A stretch of 27,884 nucleotides of DNA from DAISJM01 sp036821485 (GCA_036821485.1 DAISJM010000044.1:1-27884); one strand, 5' to 3'; numbered from the stretch's first letter, positions 1 to 7,929 are shown. Notes: generated from the letters alone by a model not told the origin. Translations and numbers: made by a program.

Positions 1-2122
1 GTTGCCTCATCTGCTCCTCCGCCTGCTTGCGTTCAGTGGTGTCGTCGTAGACTGCCACGATCTCGCCGGATGGCAGCTTATACACATGGTTTTCCATCCA
101 CTGCTGAATCCTCTCATCCTTGTACAGGGTGACCGGATGATGCCGTGGCACGCCTGTTCTCCACACCTCTTGGAGAACGGCGAAAAGCCCCATCTCCTTC
201 ACGCCCGGGAATACCTCGGCCAGGCTCCGGTTCAGCACTCGTTCTCGAACTATTTGGGAGATGTGCTCACCGGCCCGATTCACGTCCTTGAACACGAAGT
301 CCTCGCCGTCATTCTTCGCGACGTAAACCGCCACACCACTACTCATGTTGTTAAACAACTCGCGGAACTGCCTTTCACTGCCCCTCAGAGCCTCCTCTGC
401 CCGCTTGCTGTCCGTAATGTCGCGGAAATACCAGACGCGCCCGTAATATCGATCGCCCTCCCCCCACATGGGCGCCGAGAAACGGTCGAACACACGACCA
501 TCTTTCATGGTGATCTCGTCGCGACTGCTCTCTCTCCGGTGTTCATAGAGATGCTGCACCCGCTCATGGAAGGACTTGGAGTCCGCGATCTGATCGGTGA
601 CAAATTTCAGAACCGGCTCGTCATCCTTCCCCGCGATCAGCTCCGGAGGAATGTTCCACATCTCCACAAACCGCCGGTTGTGCGAGATGATGCGGCTCTC
701 TTCGTCCACAATCAGAATGCCGTCGATCGATGCTTCCTGTTGCGTGGACAGCAACACGTTTCGGAATCTGATATCCTCCTCCGCCTGCTTTCGGTCGGTG
801 ATGTTCTCATGGGCCACGACTACACGTATCGGCCCATCCCCGGCAAAACGCGTAACCCGCCCGACAAACCAGCGCTGTTCCTCCGGGGAATGGCACGGGT
901 ATTCCAACGAGAACTCCTCCTGCGCGCCGGACAGGACAGCGCGAATCCCGGCAACAAAGTCAGCCGCAACCTCGGCGTCCGGCCCGGAAACGGACTTGCA
1001 TACGTCGAAATAGTTGACCCCTTCACCAGATCTGCCCACGGCGAGGCCGTTCGCCCCTGCAAACTGACGCCACGCCCGGTTGACCCTCAGGACCACGCCC
1101 GTCTCGTCCAGCACACAGACATGAGCCGACAACGCATCAATCGTGGCAAAGGCAAAGCGCTCACCCTCCCGCACGGCCTCCTCGGCCCGCTTGCGATCAG
1201 TGATATCCCGACTGCTGGTCTGAAGGGCAAAGACTTCGCCATGATTATCCTTCAGGCATTGATCGATGATCATGAAGGTTCTTCTTCCCGTCGGGAGGTC
1301 AAATGTATCCTCATACTCCCGGCGGCCCCCGGCCTCCATCAAACGACGGTTGGACTCGAGATACTTGGCCGCCACCTCCCGGGGCAACAGGTCAAACATG
1401 GACCTGCCAACCACCTCCTCTGGTGTCTTTCCCAGACCATCGGCCGCTTTCGAATTCGCCATGAGATACGTGCCGGACCGGTCCACGATCAACACGCCCA
1501 CTCCGGCATTTTCAAGCAGATCACGGTATCTCTGCATCGATTGCGCGAGCCTAAATTCCTCCCGCTTGCGCTCGGTCACGTCGCTCATCACGGCACGACA
1601 GACGGATGATCCATCGGCGTCCCTCGCTGCAGTCGCCTGCACGCGCACCCAGAAGGGCTCGGCCCCCGCCCGCACCATCCTGAATTCGCACACCTGCGGC
1701 GCACCGGTTTCGAAAAGTGCTTTGCAGTGCAGGGAGCAAACGTCCTGATCTTCCTTGAGGATGAACCGGGTCAGCGGCTGCTTCACCAACGTTTCACGAT
1801 CCACACCGAGCAGCGTCGCCGTGGTGAGATTGGCTTCCTGGATCAGCCCCTCTGCGCTGAGGGTGACGTAGCCGATCGGCGCTTGGTCGTACAAATCGAA
1901 ATACCGCTTCCGCGAAACCTCGAGTTCCTGCTGGGATCGACGGAGTTCCTCGTTCAATATCTGCAGTTCCGCCTGATGCACCTCCAGATCGTGACGCACG
2001 CGCTCAAAATCGCCCGGGGAGGTCGCGCGCGAAGGACTGGCTCGTGCCGCCAACCGCTCCTCTGCCCGACGACGAAGATCGTTAGTAGCTTTTGATTCAT
2101 CACCGGCAGGCTTCTTCTTCAT
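1..2122 (-). CDS. multi-PAS sensor protein, probably a histidine kinase (C-terminus beyond window)
   Basis: The minus strand is open for 707 codons from an ATG at 2120-2122 to the window edge. GGAGAAG lies 5 nt upstream of that ATG. There is no signal peptide or membrane segment, so it is probably cytoplasmic. An N-terminal helical linker (residues about 40-75, including HQAELQILNEELRRSQQELE) leads into five consecutive PAS/PAC modules at about 75-190, 195-315, 320-448, 450-578 and 583-705. Each PAC ends in a linker of the type D(V/I)T(E/D)RK(R/Q)AEE, which is diagnostic of S-box sensor proteins. Such arrays usually end in a HisKA/HATPase kinase or, less often, a GGDEF domain; the output domain is outside the window, so the type is unknown. 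It reads away from the polysaccharide genes, and a regulatory link to them is only possible. The long plus-strand open frame over the same DNA is a GC-rich shadow. Confidence 0.9.
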   Translation of the reverse strand, partial: MKKKPAGDESKATNDLRRRAEERLAARASPSRATSPGDFERVRHDLEVHQAELQILNEELRRSQQELEVSRKRYFDLYDQAPIGYVTLSAEGLIQEANLTTATLLGVDRETLVKQPLTRFILKEDQDVCSLHCKALFETGAPQVCEFRMVRAGAEPFWVRVQATAARDADGSSVCRAVMSDVTERKREEFRLAQSMQRYRDLLENAGVGVLIVDRSGTYLMANSKAADGLGKTPEEVVGRSMFDLLPREVAAKYLESNRRLMEAGGRREYEDTFDLPTGRRTFMIIDQCLKDNHGEVFALQTSSRDITDRKRAEEAVREGERFAFATIDALSAHVCVLDETGVVLRVNRAWRQFAGANGLAVGRSGEGVNYFDVCKSVSGPDAEVAADFVAGIRAVLSGAQEEFSLEYPCHSPEEQRWFVGRVTRFAGDGPIRVVVAHENITDRKQAEEDIRFRNVLLSTQQEASIDGILIVDEESRIISHNRRFVEMWNIPPELIAGKDDEPVLKFVTDQIADSKSFHERVQHLYEHRRESSRDEITMKDGRVFDRFSAPMWGEGDRYYGRVWYFRDITDSKRAEEALRGSERQFRELFNNMSSGVAVYVAKNDGEDFVFKDVNRAGEHISQIVRERVLNRSLAEVFPGVKEMGLFAVLQEVWRTGVPRHHPVTLYKDERIQQWMENHVYKLPSGEIVAVYDDTTERKQAEEQMRQ

Positions 2123-2329
2123 GGTGACTTCTCCCTGGTCCTGTTGAGATGCTGCGAATCGAAAGGCAGGCAAGAAACTGATGAATCATGCGCTCCGCAG
2201 CAGAGCATTCCGCACCCCTTTTGATATGACGAGCTCCATGCAAGACCCGCCACTGCGATGATACCCACGTGAGGCCAAATGCGGCAATGCCTTTTCAGAG
2301 GCACCCAAGATTCTCCTTGTCAACTTGTC

Positions 2330-2358
2330 TTGAAGAAACGGCAAGGATGGGCCATATT
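2330..2358 (+). promoter_or_regulatory. weak candidate sigma70-type promoter for the gene at 2380
   Basis: TTGAAG (2330-2335) and CATATT (2353-2358) are separated by 17 nt, each matching four of six consensus bases. It lies just upstream of the first transthyretin-like gene. The match is modest and was found by eye only. Confidence 0.25.
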
Positions 2359-2379
2359 CTATCTGCACGAGGACATTGA

Positions 2380-2814
2380 ATGCCCCATGCAGCCCATAAG
2401 CTGCTTCTGGTGGCTGCGCTATTGTTGTTGCCGCAGGCCGCCGCCAGAGGTCAGAACGAAGATACCACCGTCTCGGACTCCACCCGTCCCGCCGAGCGCG
2501 ACACGCGTTTCCTCCTCGTGCGGCACGCCGTCATCCGCGGCAGGGTTTTTTTGGCAAGCGAGAGGCAGGGACAACTTGAGGAGCCCGCGTCCGGTGTGCT
2601 GATTCAGGTCAAGGTGCCCGAGACCGGCGAGGTGGTCGCCAAGACGGCCACGGATAAGGAAGGTTCCTACATTCTCCCGCAGGTTGATCTCGGCATCTAC
2701 TACCTGATGATAGGCAAGCTTCAGTTGAGCATGAAGGTGATCGCCGAAGCCGAGGAGGTCGGCGAGTTGCCCAAGGTCATCATCTGCGTGCTGCCCCGCG
2801 AGATGGCGCGCTAG
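2380..2814 (+). CDS. small secreted protein with carboxypeptidase-regulatory-like (transthyretin-like) domain
   Basis: The product is 144 residues. ATG at 2380 is preceded by CGAGGA with 6 nt spacing. Residues 1-24 form a Sec signal peptide (His/Lys n-region, LLLVAALLLL core, small residues before the probable cut near ARG-QNED). Residues about 48-125 look like a beta-sandwich of the CarboxypepD_reg/transthyretin type: G-R-V-F start, a segment with V-x-I-x-V, then T-D-x-x-G-S-Y-x-L-P-x-V-D-x-G-x-Y. It ends in KVIICVLPREMAR. The protein at 3768-4253 has the same order of motifs and a similar VI-x-I-x-x-PR ending, so the two look like paralogues. Role unknown; it would act in the periplasm or outside the cell. 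It is convergent with the outer-membrane protein gene, with the palindromic repeat between them. Confidence 0.8.
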   Translation: MPHAAHKLLLVAALLLLPQAAARGQNEDTTVSDSTRPAERDTRFLLVRHAVIRGRVFLASERQGQLEEPASGVLIQVKVPETGEVVAKTATDKEGSYILPQVDLGIYYLMIGKLQLSMKVIAEAEEVGELPKVIICVLPREMAR

Positions 2815-2853
2815 CGTTGCGTAACAGCCACGGCTTTACAGACACGCGAAAGG

Positions 2854-2946
2854 TGTCATTCCGAGCACAGCGAGGAATCTCGTTGCTGGCAACGGGTTTG
2901 GAGATCCCTCACCCCGATCGCTTTGCATCGGGGATTCGGGATGACA
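2854..2946. repeat. palindromic interspersed repeat (REP-like element) between convergent genes
   Basis: The ends are near-perfect inverted repeats: TGTCATTCCGA (2854-2864) against TCGGGATGACA (2936-2946), 10 of 11 paired. Nested inside are GAGGAATCTC (2872-2881) against GAGATCCCTC (2901-2910), GTTGC/GCAAC (2882-2893) and CCCCGAT/ATCGGGG (2912-2933). The consensus-like text (GTCATTCCGAGC, then CAGCGAGGAATCTC) matches a family I know to be widespread in environmental bacterial genomes as intergenic copies. It lies between two genes that converge, where such elements often serve as bidirectional terminators. The open frame over it (2817-3005) is a well-known kind of spurious protein and is not called. 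Confidence 0.8.
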
Positions 2947-3001
2947 GGCCTATGTGCAATGCTGTTGATGTTACACAGCGCAGGCCTGAGAACGCCGCAG
3001 A

Positions 3002-3616
3002 TTAGAATCTTCCGCGGATACCAAACTGGATCGCCACGCCGGACACATCCAGCTCTTCATCGCTCGCCACCCAGTCGCCCTCCGTTGTCACGTCAAACGG
3101 CTGCGCCAGCAGGTAGTCGATCGAGAACACAAACAGAATGTCGTAACCCACCGACATCTGGAAACCGCCCAGCATCGCCCAACTGTCGGAGAACGTCACT
3201 TCCGCATCGCCCGACCATTCCGGTTGCGTGAGCACCACCGCGCCGAGATGCGGGCCCATCGCCACGTTCTTGCGGAACTTGTAGAGCCACGATGCGTCAC
3301 CACCCACCATCAGCGAACGGAACCGCTGGTTGACCATGACGCCCAGCAAGCCTGTCACATCCGTGATGCTCTTGCCTTCCTCGAATCCCACGCCGAGCCG
3401 GATGTTGGGAAAGGTACTGAGCGAACTGTTTTCCTCGACCTCGTTCAGACGCCCGATGCCGGTGTCGGATGTGCCGCGCACCTTGAAGTCGCCCCCACCC
3501 CCGATCAGCAATGTCCCAGGCCGGACATCAACGACAATATCCGTGGCGGCAAAGGTTGAGAACACGGCGGCAAGCAGCAGCGCGGGGATAAGCAACAACG
3601 GCCATCGAGCATTCAT
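3002..3616 (-). CDS. outer-membrane beta-barrel protein
   Basis: The product is 204 residues. ATG at 3614-3616 on the minus strand is preceded by GGAGGA with 7 nt spacing, a strong ribosome-binding site. Residues 1-23 form a Sec signal peptide (MNARWPLLLIPALLLAAVFS, cut near TFA-AT). The mature part alternates short beta strands with glycine-rich and charged turns, and has several strands of the pattern polar-aromatic-x-hydrophobic. It ends in GIRGRF, a C-terminal phenylalanine being typical of BAM-inserted barrels. Size suggests 8 strands, as in the OmpA/OmpX/OmpW-like class. Specific function not recognised. It is divergent from the secreted protein gene at 3768 and convergent with the one at 2380. 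A role in surface polysaccharide export is possible from context only. Confidence 0.75.
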   Translation of the reverse strand: MNARWPLLLIPALLLAAVFSTFAATDIVVDVRPGTLLIGGGGDFKVRGTSDTGIGRLNEVEENSSLSTFPNIRLGVGFEEGKSITDVTGLLGVMVNQRFRSLMVGGDASWLYKFRKNVAMGPHLGAVVLTQPEWSGDAEVTFSDSWAMLGGFQMSVGYDILFVFSIDYLLAQPFDVTTEGDWVASDEELDVSGVAIQFGIRGRF

Positions 3617-3709
3617 CTCAGGCTCCTCCGTTCGAGTGGGTGCGAACTGTCGTTAATGAGTAGCACAAACGCGCCCCGCCGTTAAGCCCATAACGTCAGT
3701 CATAATCAA

Positions 3710-3738
3710 TTAACAGGCAAGGCGGACAATGGTATGAT
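3710..3738 (+). promoter_or_regulatory. strong sigma70-type promoter, extended -10, for the gene at 3768
   Basis: TTAACA (3710-3715, 5 of 6) and TATGAT (3733-3738, 5 of 6) are separated by 17 nt, with TGG just before the -10 (extended -10 TGn). The expected transcription start near 3745 falls downstream of the ATG at 3744, which supports the ATG at 3768 as the true start of the gene. Confidence 0.65.
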
Positions 3739-3767
3739 GCTGCATGGAAGGCTGCGGAGATTACTAC

Positions 3768-4253
3768 ATGCGCCGATGGTTGATCGCAGGGTTGGTTGCT
3801 TATGTGCTCGGGGTTCTCCTGATGCCGGGCGTTATTGCCAGCATTCAGACCTCGCCGCTTTACTCCCAAGTCGTGTCCAGCAAGGTCAGCGGTTTCGTCT
3901 TCTATGCCGACGGCAAGACCCCCGCCGGCGATGTTCCCGTCCGCGTGTGGGATATCGACAAGCGCGAGTTCGTTTTTCAAACCCGCACTGACCCCAATGG
4001 ATTCTACGAATTGCCCAAGCTGGATCCCGGCAAATATTTCGTAACCTTTGATTGGATGAAACTGGAACTGGTCGTCACCGAGAATTCCTCCTCGATGCTC
4101 CAACAGCCGCACGACGTCATCGTGATCATCCCCCGCGGTCTCGGTTTCCTTTCCATCGGCCAGCTCAACTCCATATTGGTCGCCTCCACGATGAGCGAGA
4201 TGGCCCTGATGTACGAAGATCAGTGGAAGCGCCCCGACGTCGTCAGTCCCTGA
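3768..4253 (+). CDS. small secreted protein with carboxypeptidase-regulatory-like (transthyretin-like) domain, second copy
   Basis: The product is 161 residues from ATG 3768, which has CGGAGA 7 nt upstream. The in-frame ATG at 3744 lies at or before the predicted transcription start and would put charged and cysteine residues ahead of the signal sequence, so it is less likely. Residues 1-25 are a signal peptide or anchor (MRRWLIAGLVAYVLGVLL core). Residues about 38-120 show the fold seen in the protein at 2380: G-F-V-F, PV-x-V-W-D, T-R-T-D-x-N-G-F-Y-E-L-P-K-L-D-P-G-K-Y, then a strand ending DVIVIIPRGLG. About 35 extra C-terminal residues follow. It sits just upstream of the Wza-like gene with its own promoter. 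Function unknown; possibly an envelope or surface-glycan accessory protein. Confidence 0.8.
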   Translation: MRRWLIAGLVAYVLGVLLMPGVIASIQTSPLYSQVVSSKVSGFVFYADGKTPAGDVPVRVWDIDKREFVFQTRTDPNGFYELPKLDPGKYFVTFDWMKLELVVTENSSSMLQQPHDVIVIIPRGLGFLSIGQLNSILVASTMSEMALMYEDQWKRPDVVSP

Positions 4254-4266
4254 ACGCTTGCGGACC

Positions 4267-4293
4267 GTCGCGTGGCGGGCGGAGCGCCGCGAC
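4267..4293 (+). terminator. GC-rich hairpin after the second transthyretin-like gene
   Basis: GTCGCG (4267-4272) pairs with CGCGAC (4288-4293), with further G/C pairing inside. It begins 13 nt after the stop codon. There is no T-run, so intrinsic termination is uncertain. Confidence 0.3.
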
Positions 4294-4351
4294 ACCGATT
4301 CTCCCACGGCCCTGTTAATAATTGTCGTGACACGCCCAATCGACAGGCGTA

Positions 4352-4380
4352 TTTACCCTATCAGTAAAGCGGTGTACTCT
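4352..4380 (+). promoter_or_regulatory. weak candidate promoter for the Wza-like gene
   Basis: TTTACC (4352-4357, 4 of 6) and TACTCT (4375-4380, 3 of 6) are separated by 17 nt, 35 nt upstream of the GTG start. The match is weak; position is the main argument. Confidence 0.2.
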
Positions 4381-4415
4381 AGGGACTTACCGGGCGTAGT
4401 GCGCGGTAGTCAATA

Positions 4416-5531
4416 GTGAGAAAAACACTAACAGCATTGTTTCTGTTTGTTCTTGGCACCGGCTGCAGCCGACAAGACTTCAGCCAGTCTGCCGTTCGTA
4501 ATCCCCTCGTCCACAGCAGAAATGCTCAACACCGCACGAAACTCTCAACCTCGGCGGAGGACCGGGCCCAGCGTCTGGCCCAAGTGCTGAGCGAGTGGAA
4601 CCGCAAGGCAGGGACGAAACAGGAAGATTACATACTCGGGCCCGGCGATGAACTCGACATAGCCATCTTCGCGCTCGAGACGCCCGGCGAGACGACACAC
4701 CTTAAGCGCACCATCTCCAACGACGGCCAGATCGGACTCCCCTGGGCCAGCAATATCGTTGCCGTCGGCCGCAACGTCCGCCAACTCGAGGATGAGGTCA
4801 AGGCCGCCTACGCCGACCGCTACATCAAGAATCCGCAGGTGACCGTCGATATCTCCGACCATCGCAGTGTGGCCGTACTCGTCACGGGCGCCGTGCAGAC
4901 ACCCGGCGTCTACAACCTCGACCGCAATCACAGCACCGTGCTGGAAATGCTCGCCAAGGCAGGCGGTCTCAAAGACGACGCCGCTGATGAACTGCTCGTC
5001 ATCCGGCCGCAGAATCCCCGCTCGCAGGACGCGGTCGACACGAACCAGGTGTCAACCGCCATGACCGACCTCCAAATCGAAACGCTCGCCGCCAACGCCC
5101 AGGTCGTTCGCGTGAATCTCCGACGGCTTATTGACGACGGCGACCTCCTCCAGAATGTGGACATCGGCGCGGGCGACATCATGAGTATCCGATCCATGGC
5201 GCAGCAGTTCATCTATGTGCTGGGCTATGTTTCGCGGCCCGGCGCGTTCGAGATGAAGAACGAACGCGAACTGGATGCCCTGCGCGCGGTTGCCCTTGCC
5301 GGCGGCCTGACCGCCACCGCGCGGGCCGACAACTCCTTCATCGTGCGTCAGACCACCAACGGCCAGGACATCCTGAAGGTCGATCTCATCAAGATCGCGT
5401 CGGGCGTCCAGCCCACGGTCTACATGGAATCCGGCGACACGCTGGTTGTCGGGTCCAGCGCTTTTGCGAGGCTTTCAGAGTTTGTGCGGCCCACCGTGGG
5501 CGCCGGCATGAGCTATAGCCCCGCGCCCTGA
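4416..5531 (+). CDS. wza: polysaccharide biosynthesis/export outer-membrane lipoprotein, Wza-like
   Basis: The product is 371 residues from GTG 4416; an in-frame stop at 4407 rules out a start further upstream. Residues 1-17 form a lipoprotein signal with lipobox LGTGC (Cys17), so it would be lipidated and placed in the outer membrane. Residues about 68-145 are the Poly_export domain (YILGPGDELDIAIF and a strand of the form NDGQIGLPWA). Two SLBB domains follow at about 150-215 (VLVTGAVQTPGVY) and 265-345 (FIYVLGYVSRPGAFEM). In Wza-type proteins these form an octameric periplasmic ring and outer-membrane pore through which capsule or exopolysaccharide leaves. The length matches the family. It precedes the Wzc-like gene, as in capsule loci. 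The ribosome-binding site is weak. Confidence 0.9.
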   Translation: MRKTLTALFLFVLGTGCSRQDFSQSAVRNPLVHSRNAQHRTKLSTSAEDRAQRLAQVLSEWNRKAGTKQEDYILGPGDELDIAIFALETPGETTHLKRTISNDGQIGLPWASNIVAVGRNVRQLEDEVKAAYADRYIKNPQVTVDISDHRSVAVLVTGAVQTPGVYNLDRNHSTVLEMLAKAGGLKDDAADELLVIRPQNPRSQDAVDTNQVSTAMTDLQIETLAANAQVVRVNLRRLIDDGDLLQNVDIGAGDIMSIRSMAQQFIYVLGYVSRPGAFEMKNERELDALRAVALAGGLTATARADNSFIVRQTTNGQDILKVDLIKIASGVQPTVYMESGDTLVVGSSAFARLSEFVRPTVGAGMSYSPAP

Positions 5532-5539
5532 AGGCGCGG
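5521..5539 (+). terminator. perfect 7-bp GC hairpin spanning the stop codon of the Wza-like gene
   Basis: CCGCGCC (5521-5527) and GGCGCGG (5533-5539) pair perfectly around the loop CTGAA, which holds the TGA stop. No T-run follows, so it may be a weak terminator or an mRNA 3' stabiliser before the wzc promoter. Confidence 0.35.
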
Positions 5540-5549
5540 TCAAACACAT

Positions 5550-5578
5550 TTGAGATGTACGAATGTTGTGGGTATGAT
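5550..5578 (+). promoter_or_regulatory. strong sigma70-type promoter for the wzc-like gene
   Basis: TTGAGA (5550-5555, 5 of 6) and TATGAT (5573-5578, 5 of 6) have a 17-nt spacer, followed within 25 nt by GGAGG and the TTG start. The -10 with its leading GG (GGTATGAT) is identical to that at 3731-3738. Confidence 0.65.
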
Positions 5579-5601
5579 CAGGGTCGCTGGGGAGGTCGGA
5601 G

Positions 5602-7929
5602 TTGGCGGTATCTATGTCTGAAGACAATGCGCCATACGGGGAACAGGGGTATGGCAGCGGTCCATCCTTGAAACAGGAGGGTGGGCTGCGCCGTCACATC
5701 GGCATGCTGCGCCGCCACCTTTGGATCGTCCTTCTCGTCTTTGTCATCGTGGGAACGATGGGTGTGCTTCGCGCCTATCGCGCGGTACCGATCTATACCG
5801 CCACAGCCAAGATTCTCGTCGAGCGCCAGGTGCCCCGCGTTACCCAGTTTGAAGATGTCGTTCAGCCAAGCGTGGAATGGTGGGGCGAAGACTACTATCG
5901 CACCCAGGAAGAAATCCTGAAGAGTCGCGTGGTGCTCGAACTCGCTCTTGAAAATCCACTCCTTCAGGAAGTATTTGCGGCCCGGCCCGGCGGACCCGCG
6001 AAGCGCTCGCTGACGGCCTCCATCCGCCAAACCATCGCCGCCGCTCTCGCTGTCCCCCCTCCCACCCCACCCGAAACATGGGAACGGCTGCGTGGGTACC
6101 TGACCGCCAAACACATCAGCGGCACGCACTTCGTCACGGTCCGCGCGGACAGCTCGAATCCCGACCAGGCGCGCCTGATCGCCACAAGTGTGGCCAAGGC
6201 TTTTGTGCGATATCACACACTGCGGCGTCTGGAAATCAACAACGACGCCTACCTCTTCCTGCAGGAGCAGAAGCTGAAGGAAGAGGCCGCCCTGCGGGAC
6301 GCCGAACAGAAACTACAGCGCTTCCGCGAGGAAACCAGCGTCTCTTCCATCGACTCAACCGACAAGGATCACCCCATTCTCAAGCGCCTCTCGCTGCTCA
6401 ATGCGCAACTCACCGAGCGGCAACTCGACCGCATCGAACTGCAGGCCCAGTACCAGGTCGTCAAGGCAGCCCTCAATCCGACCGGCACGGGCCTTTCGAC
6501 CGAGAACGACCAGCTCTTCTCCATGCCGATGATGCAGAGCGACGAAACGGTCACGCAAATCCGCAGCGCCCTGGTGGAGGCCGAAGGCGAGCGCGCCTCG
6601 CTGAGCGACGTGTACGGACCGGATCATCCGCGCATGCAGTCCGCCATGTCCAAGGTCACCCTCCTCCAGACCAGACTCCGCGAGGCGCTCAGCAATATCG
6701 TCGCCAACATGGACGCCCGCCTGCGCGTGCTGGGCGAGGAGGAACGCGAACTCACCTCCCGCTACAACGAACAGAATGATCTCGCCCTCGATCTCGCGCG
6801 CGATGCCCTGACCTTCAGCCGGCTCGACAACGAAGTCACACGCCACCGCAAGTTGTTCCAAGTCATCGTCGAACGCATGAGCGAAGTACAGATGACCTCC
6901 GACTTCTCCAAGACCAATGTCGAAGTCGTCGAGGAGGCCAGCCGGCCGAAGTCGCCCAGCGGCCCCAACAAGATGCGCATGGCGACCATGTCGCTGGTGC
7001 TCGGACTGCTGCTCGGCATCGGCCTCGTATTCCTGATCGAACAGATCGACGACACCGTTCGTACACCGGAGGATCTGGAGAATTTCCTCGGCGTGCCCGT
7101 GCTTGGATTCGTTCCGGACATCTCTGCACGCCGCCATGCCGGCAACCGGAGTTCCTATAAGGCCATGGTCACCGCCCTCGAACCTGATTCCTCCGCGATT
7201 GAGGCCTATCGCAACATTCGTACAAGCCTCTTCTTCGCGCCGGAAACGGAGAACATGAAGCTCCTGCTCGTCACCTCCGCCGGCCCCGGCGACGGAAAGA
7301 CCACGACCGCCAGCAATCTCGCCCTCGTGATCGCCCAGAGCGGCAAGCGCGTGCTCCTGATCGATGCCGATTTCCGCCGGCCCAGGGTCCACAAGATCTA
7401 TGGACTCGACCCCGCCATCGGCTTCAGCTCAATCCTGCAGAATAAATGCTCGCTTGAGGAAGCCGTGCAGAAGTCCGTACACGACCTCGAGATCATCGAG
7501 AACCTCGACATCCTGCCGGCAGGTCCGACACCGCCGAACCCGACCGAACTGCTCGAATCACCGCTGGTGCCGCAGCTGCTCGCGGATTGGAAGATGAAGT
7601 ATGACCGTGTCATCATCGACACACCGCCCGTGCTTTTTGTGTCCGACACCAGCATCCTCAGTACATTGAGCGATGGCGTCATCATCGTCGTAAGGTCGGC
7701 CAAACGCACGCGCGCTCACGCAACACGAGCCTTGAAGCAAATCGAGAAGGTCAAGGGTCGCGTCATCGGCGGCATCCTGAACGGCGTCAAGGTATCGCGC
7801 ATGGGGCACTACTATTCCTCTTACTACTACCACGGCTACGCGCGATACAAGAGCGACTACTATAGTTCGTACTATGCGGACAGGGACGAGAAGGGTCACA
7901 AGCACCCCCGGAAGAATCTGCGCGTGTGA
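5602..7929 (+). CDS. wzc: polysaccharide co-polymerase / BY-type tyrosine autokinase, Wzc-like
   Basis: The product is 775 residues. The TTG at 5602 is favoured because GGAGG (5591-5595) lies 6 nt upstream; the in-frame ATG at 5614 would be 18 nt away. Domains in order: Wzz chain-length domain with TM1 (about 39-59); a long periplasmic, partly coiled-coil region (about 230-420); GNVR-like segment and proline-rich stretch (EASRPKSPSGPNK, to 457); TM2 (about 458-482); cytoplasmic BY-kinase with EAYRNIRTS near 534, Walker A AGPGDGKTT near 560, Walker A' VLLIDADFRRPR near 584 and Walker B RVIIDTPP near 669. The C-terminus (736-763) has 11 tyrosines, including two YYSSYY copies, the expected autophosphorylation cluster. 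It controls chain length and couples inner-membrane polymerisation to the Wza channel. No partner tyrosine phosphatase is seen in the window. Confidence 0.93.
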   Translation: MAVSMSEDNAPYGEQGYGSGPSLKQEGGLRRHIGMLRRHLWIVLLVFVIVGTMGVLRAYRAVPIYTATAKILVERQVPRVTQFEDVVQPSVEWWGEDYYRTQEEILKSRVVLELALENPLLQEVFAARPGGPAKRSLTASIRQTIAAALAVPPPTPPETWERLRGYLTAKHISGTHFVTVRADSSNPDQARLIATSVAKAFVRYHTLRRLEINNDAYLFLQEQKLKEEAALRDAEQKLQRFREETSVSSIDSTDKDHPILKRLSLLNAQLTERQLDRIELQAQYQVVKAALNPTGTGLSTENDQLFSMPMMQSDETVTQIRSALVEAEGERASLSDVYGPDHPRMQSAMSKVTLLQTRLREALSNIVANMDARLRVLGEEERELTSRYNEQNDLALDLARDALTFSRLDNEVTRHRKLFQVIVERMSEVQMTSDFSKTNVEVVEEASRPKSPSGPNKMRMATMSLVLGLLLGIGLVFLIEQIDDTVRTPEDLENFLGVPVLGFVPDISARRHAGNRSSYKAMVTALEPDSSAIEAYRNIRTSLFFAPETENMKLLLVTSAGPGDGKTTTASNLALVIAQSGKRVLLIDADFRRPRVHKIYGLDPAIGFSSILQNKCSLEEAVQKSVHDLEIIENLDILPAGPTPPNPTELLESPLVPQLLADWKMKYDRVIIDTPPVLFVSDTSILSTLSDGVIIVVRSAKRTRAHATRALKQIEKVKGRVIGGILNGVKVSRMGHYYSSYYYHGYARYKSDYYSSYYADRDEKGHKHPRKNLRV

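Noticed and set aside
2..1609. Long plus-strand open frame of 535 codons
   Set aside because: It lies antisense to the five-PAS gene, shows no domain pattern, and results from the high third-position GC of the opposite strand.
2817..3005. Small open frame encoding VSFRAQRGIS-type protein
   Set aside because: It is a translation of the palindromic repeat at 2854-2946, a known type of false protein.
3744..3767. Earlier ATG for the second transthyretin-like protein
   Set aside because: It lies at about the predicted transcription start, lacks a ribosome-binding site and would spoil the signal peptide.
4403..4409. GCGGTAG resembling the core of the RfaH ops (JUMPSTART) element just before wza
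   Set aside because: A 7-base match is expected several times by chance in this length on both strands, and the rest of the ops/JUMPSTART context is not present.
6355..7392. Minus-strand open frame of 345 codons
   Set aside because: It is antisense to the well-supported wzc gene and has no recognisable features.
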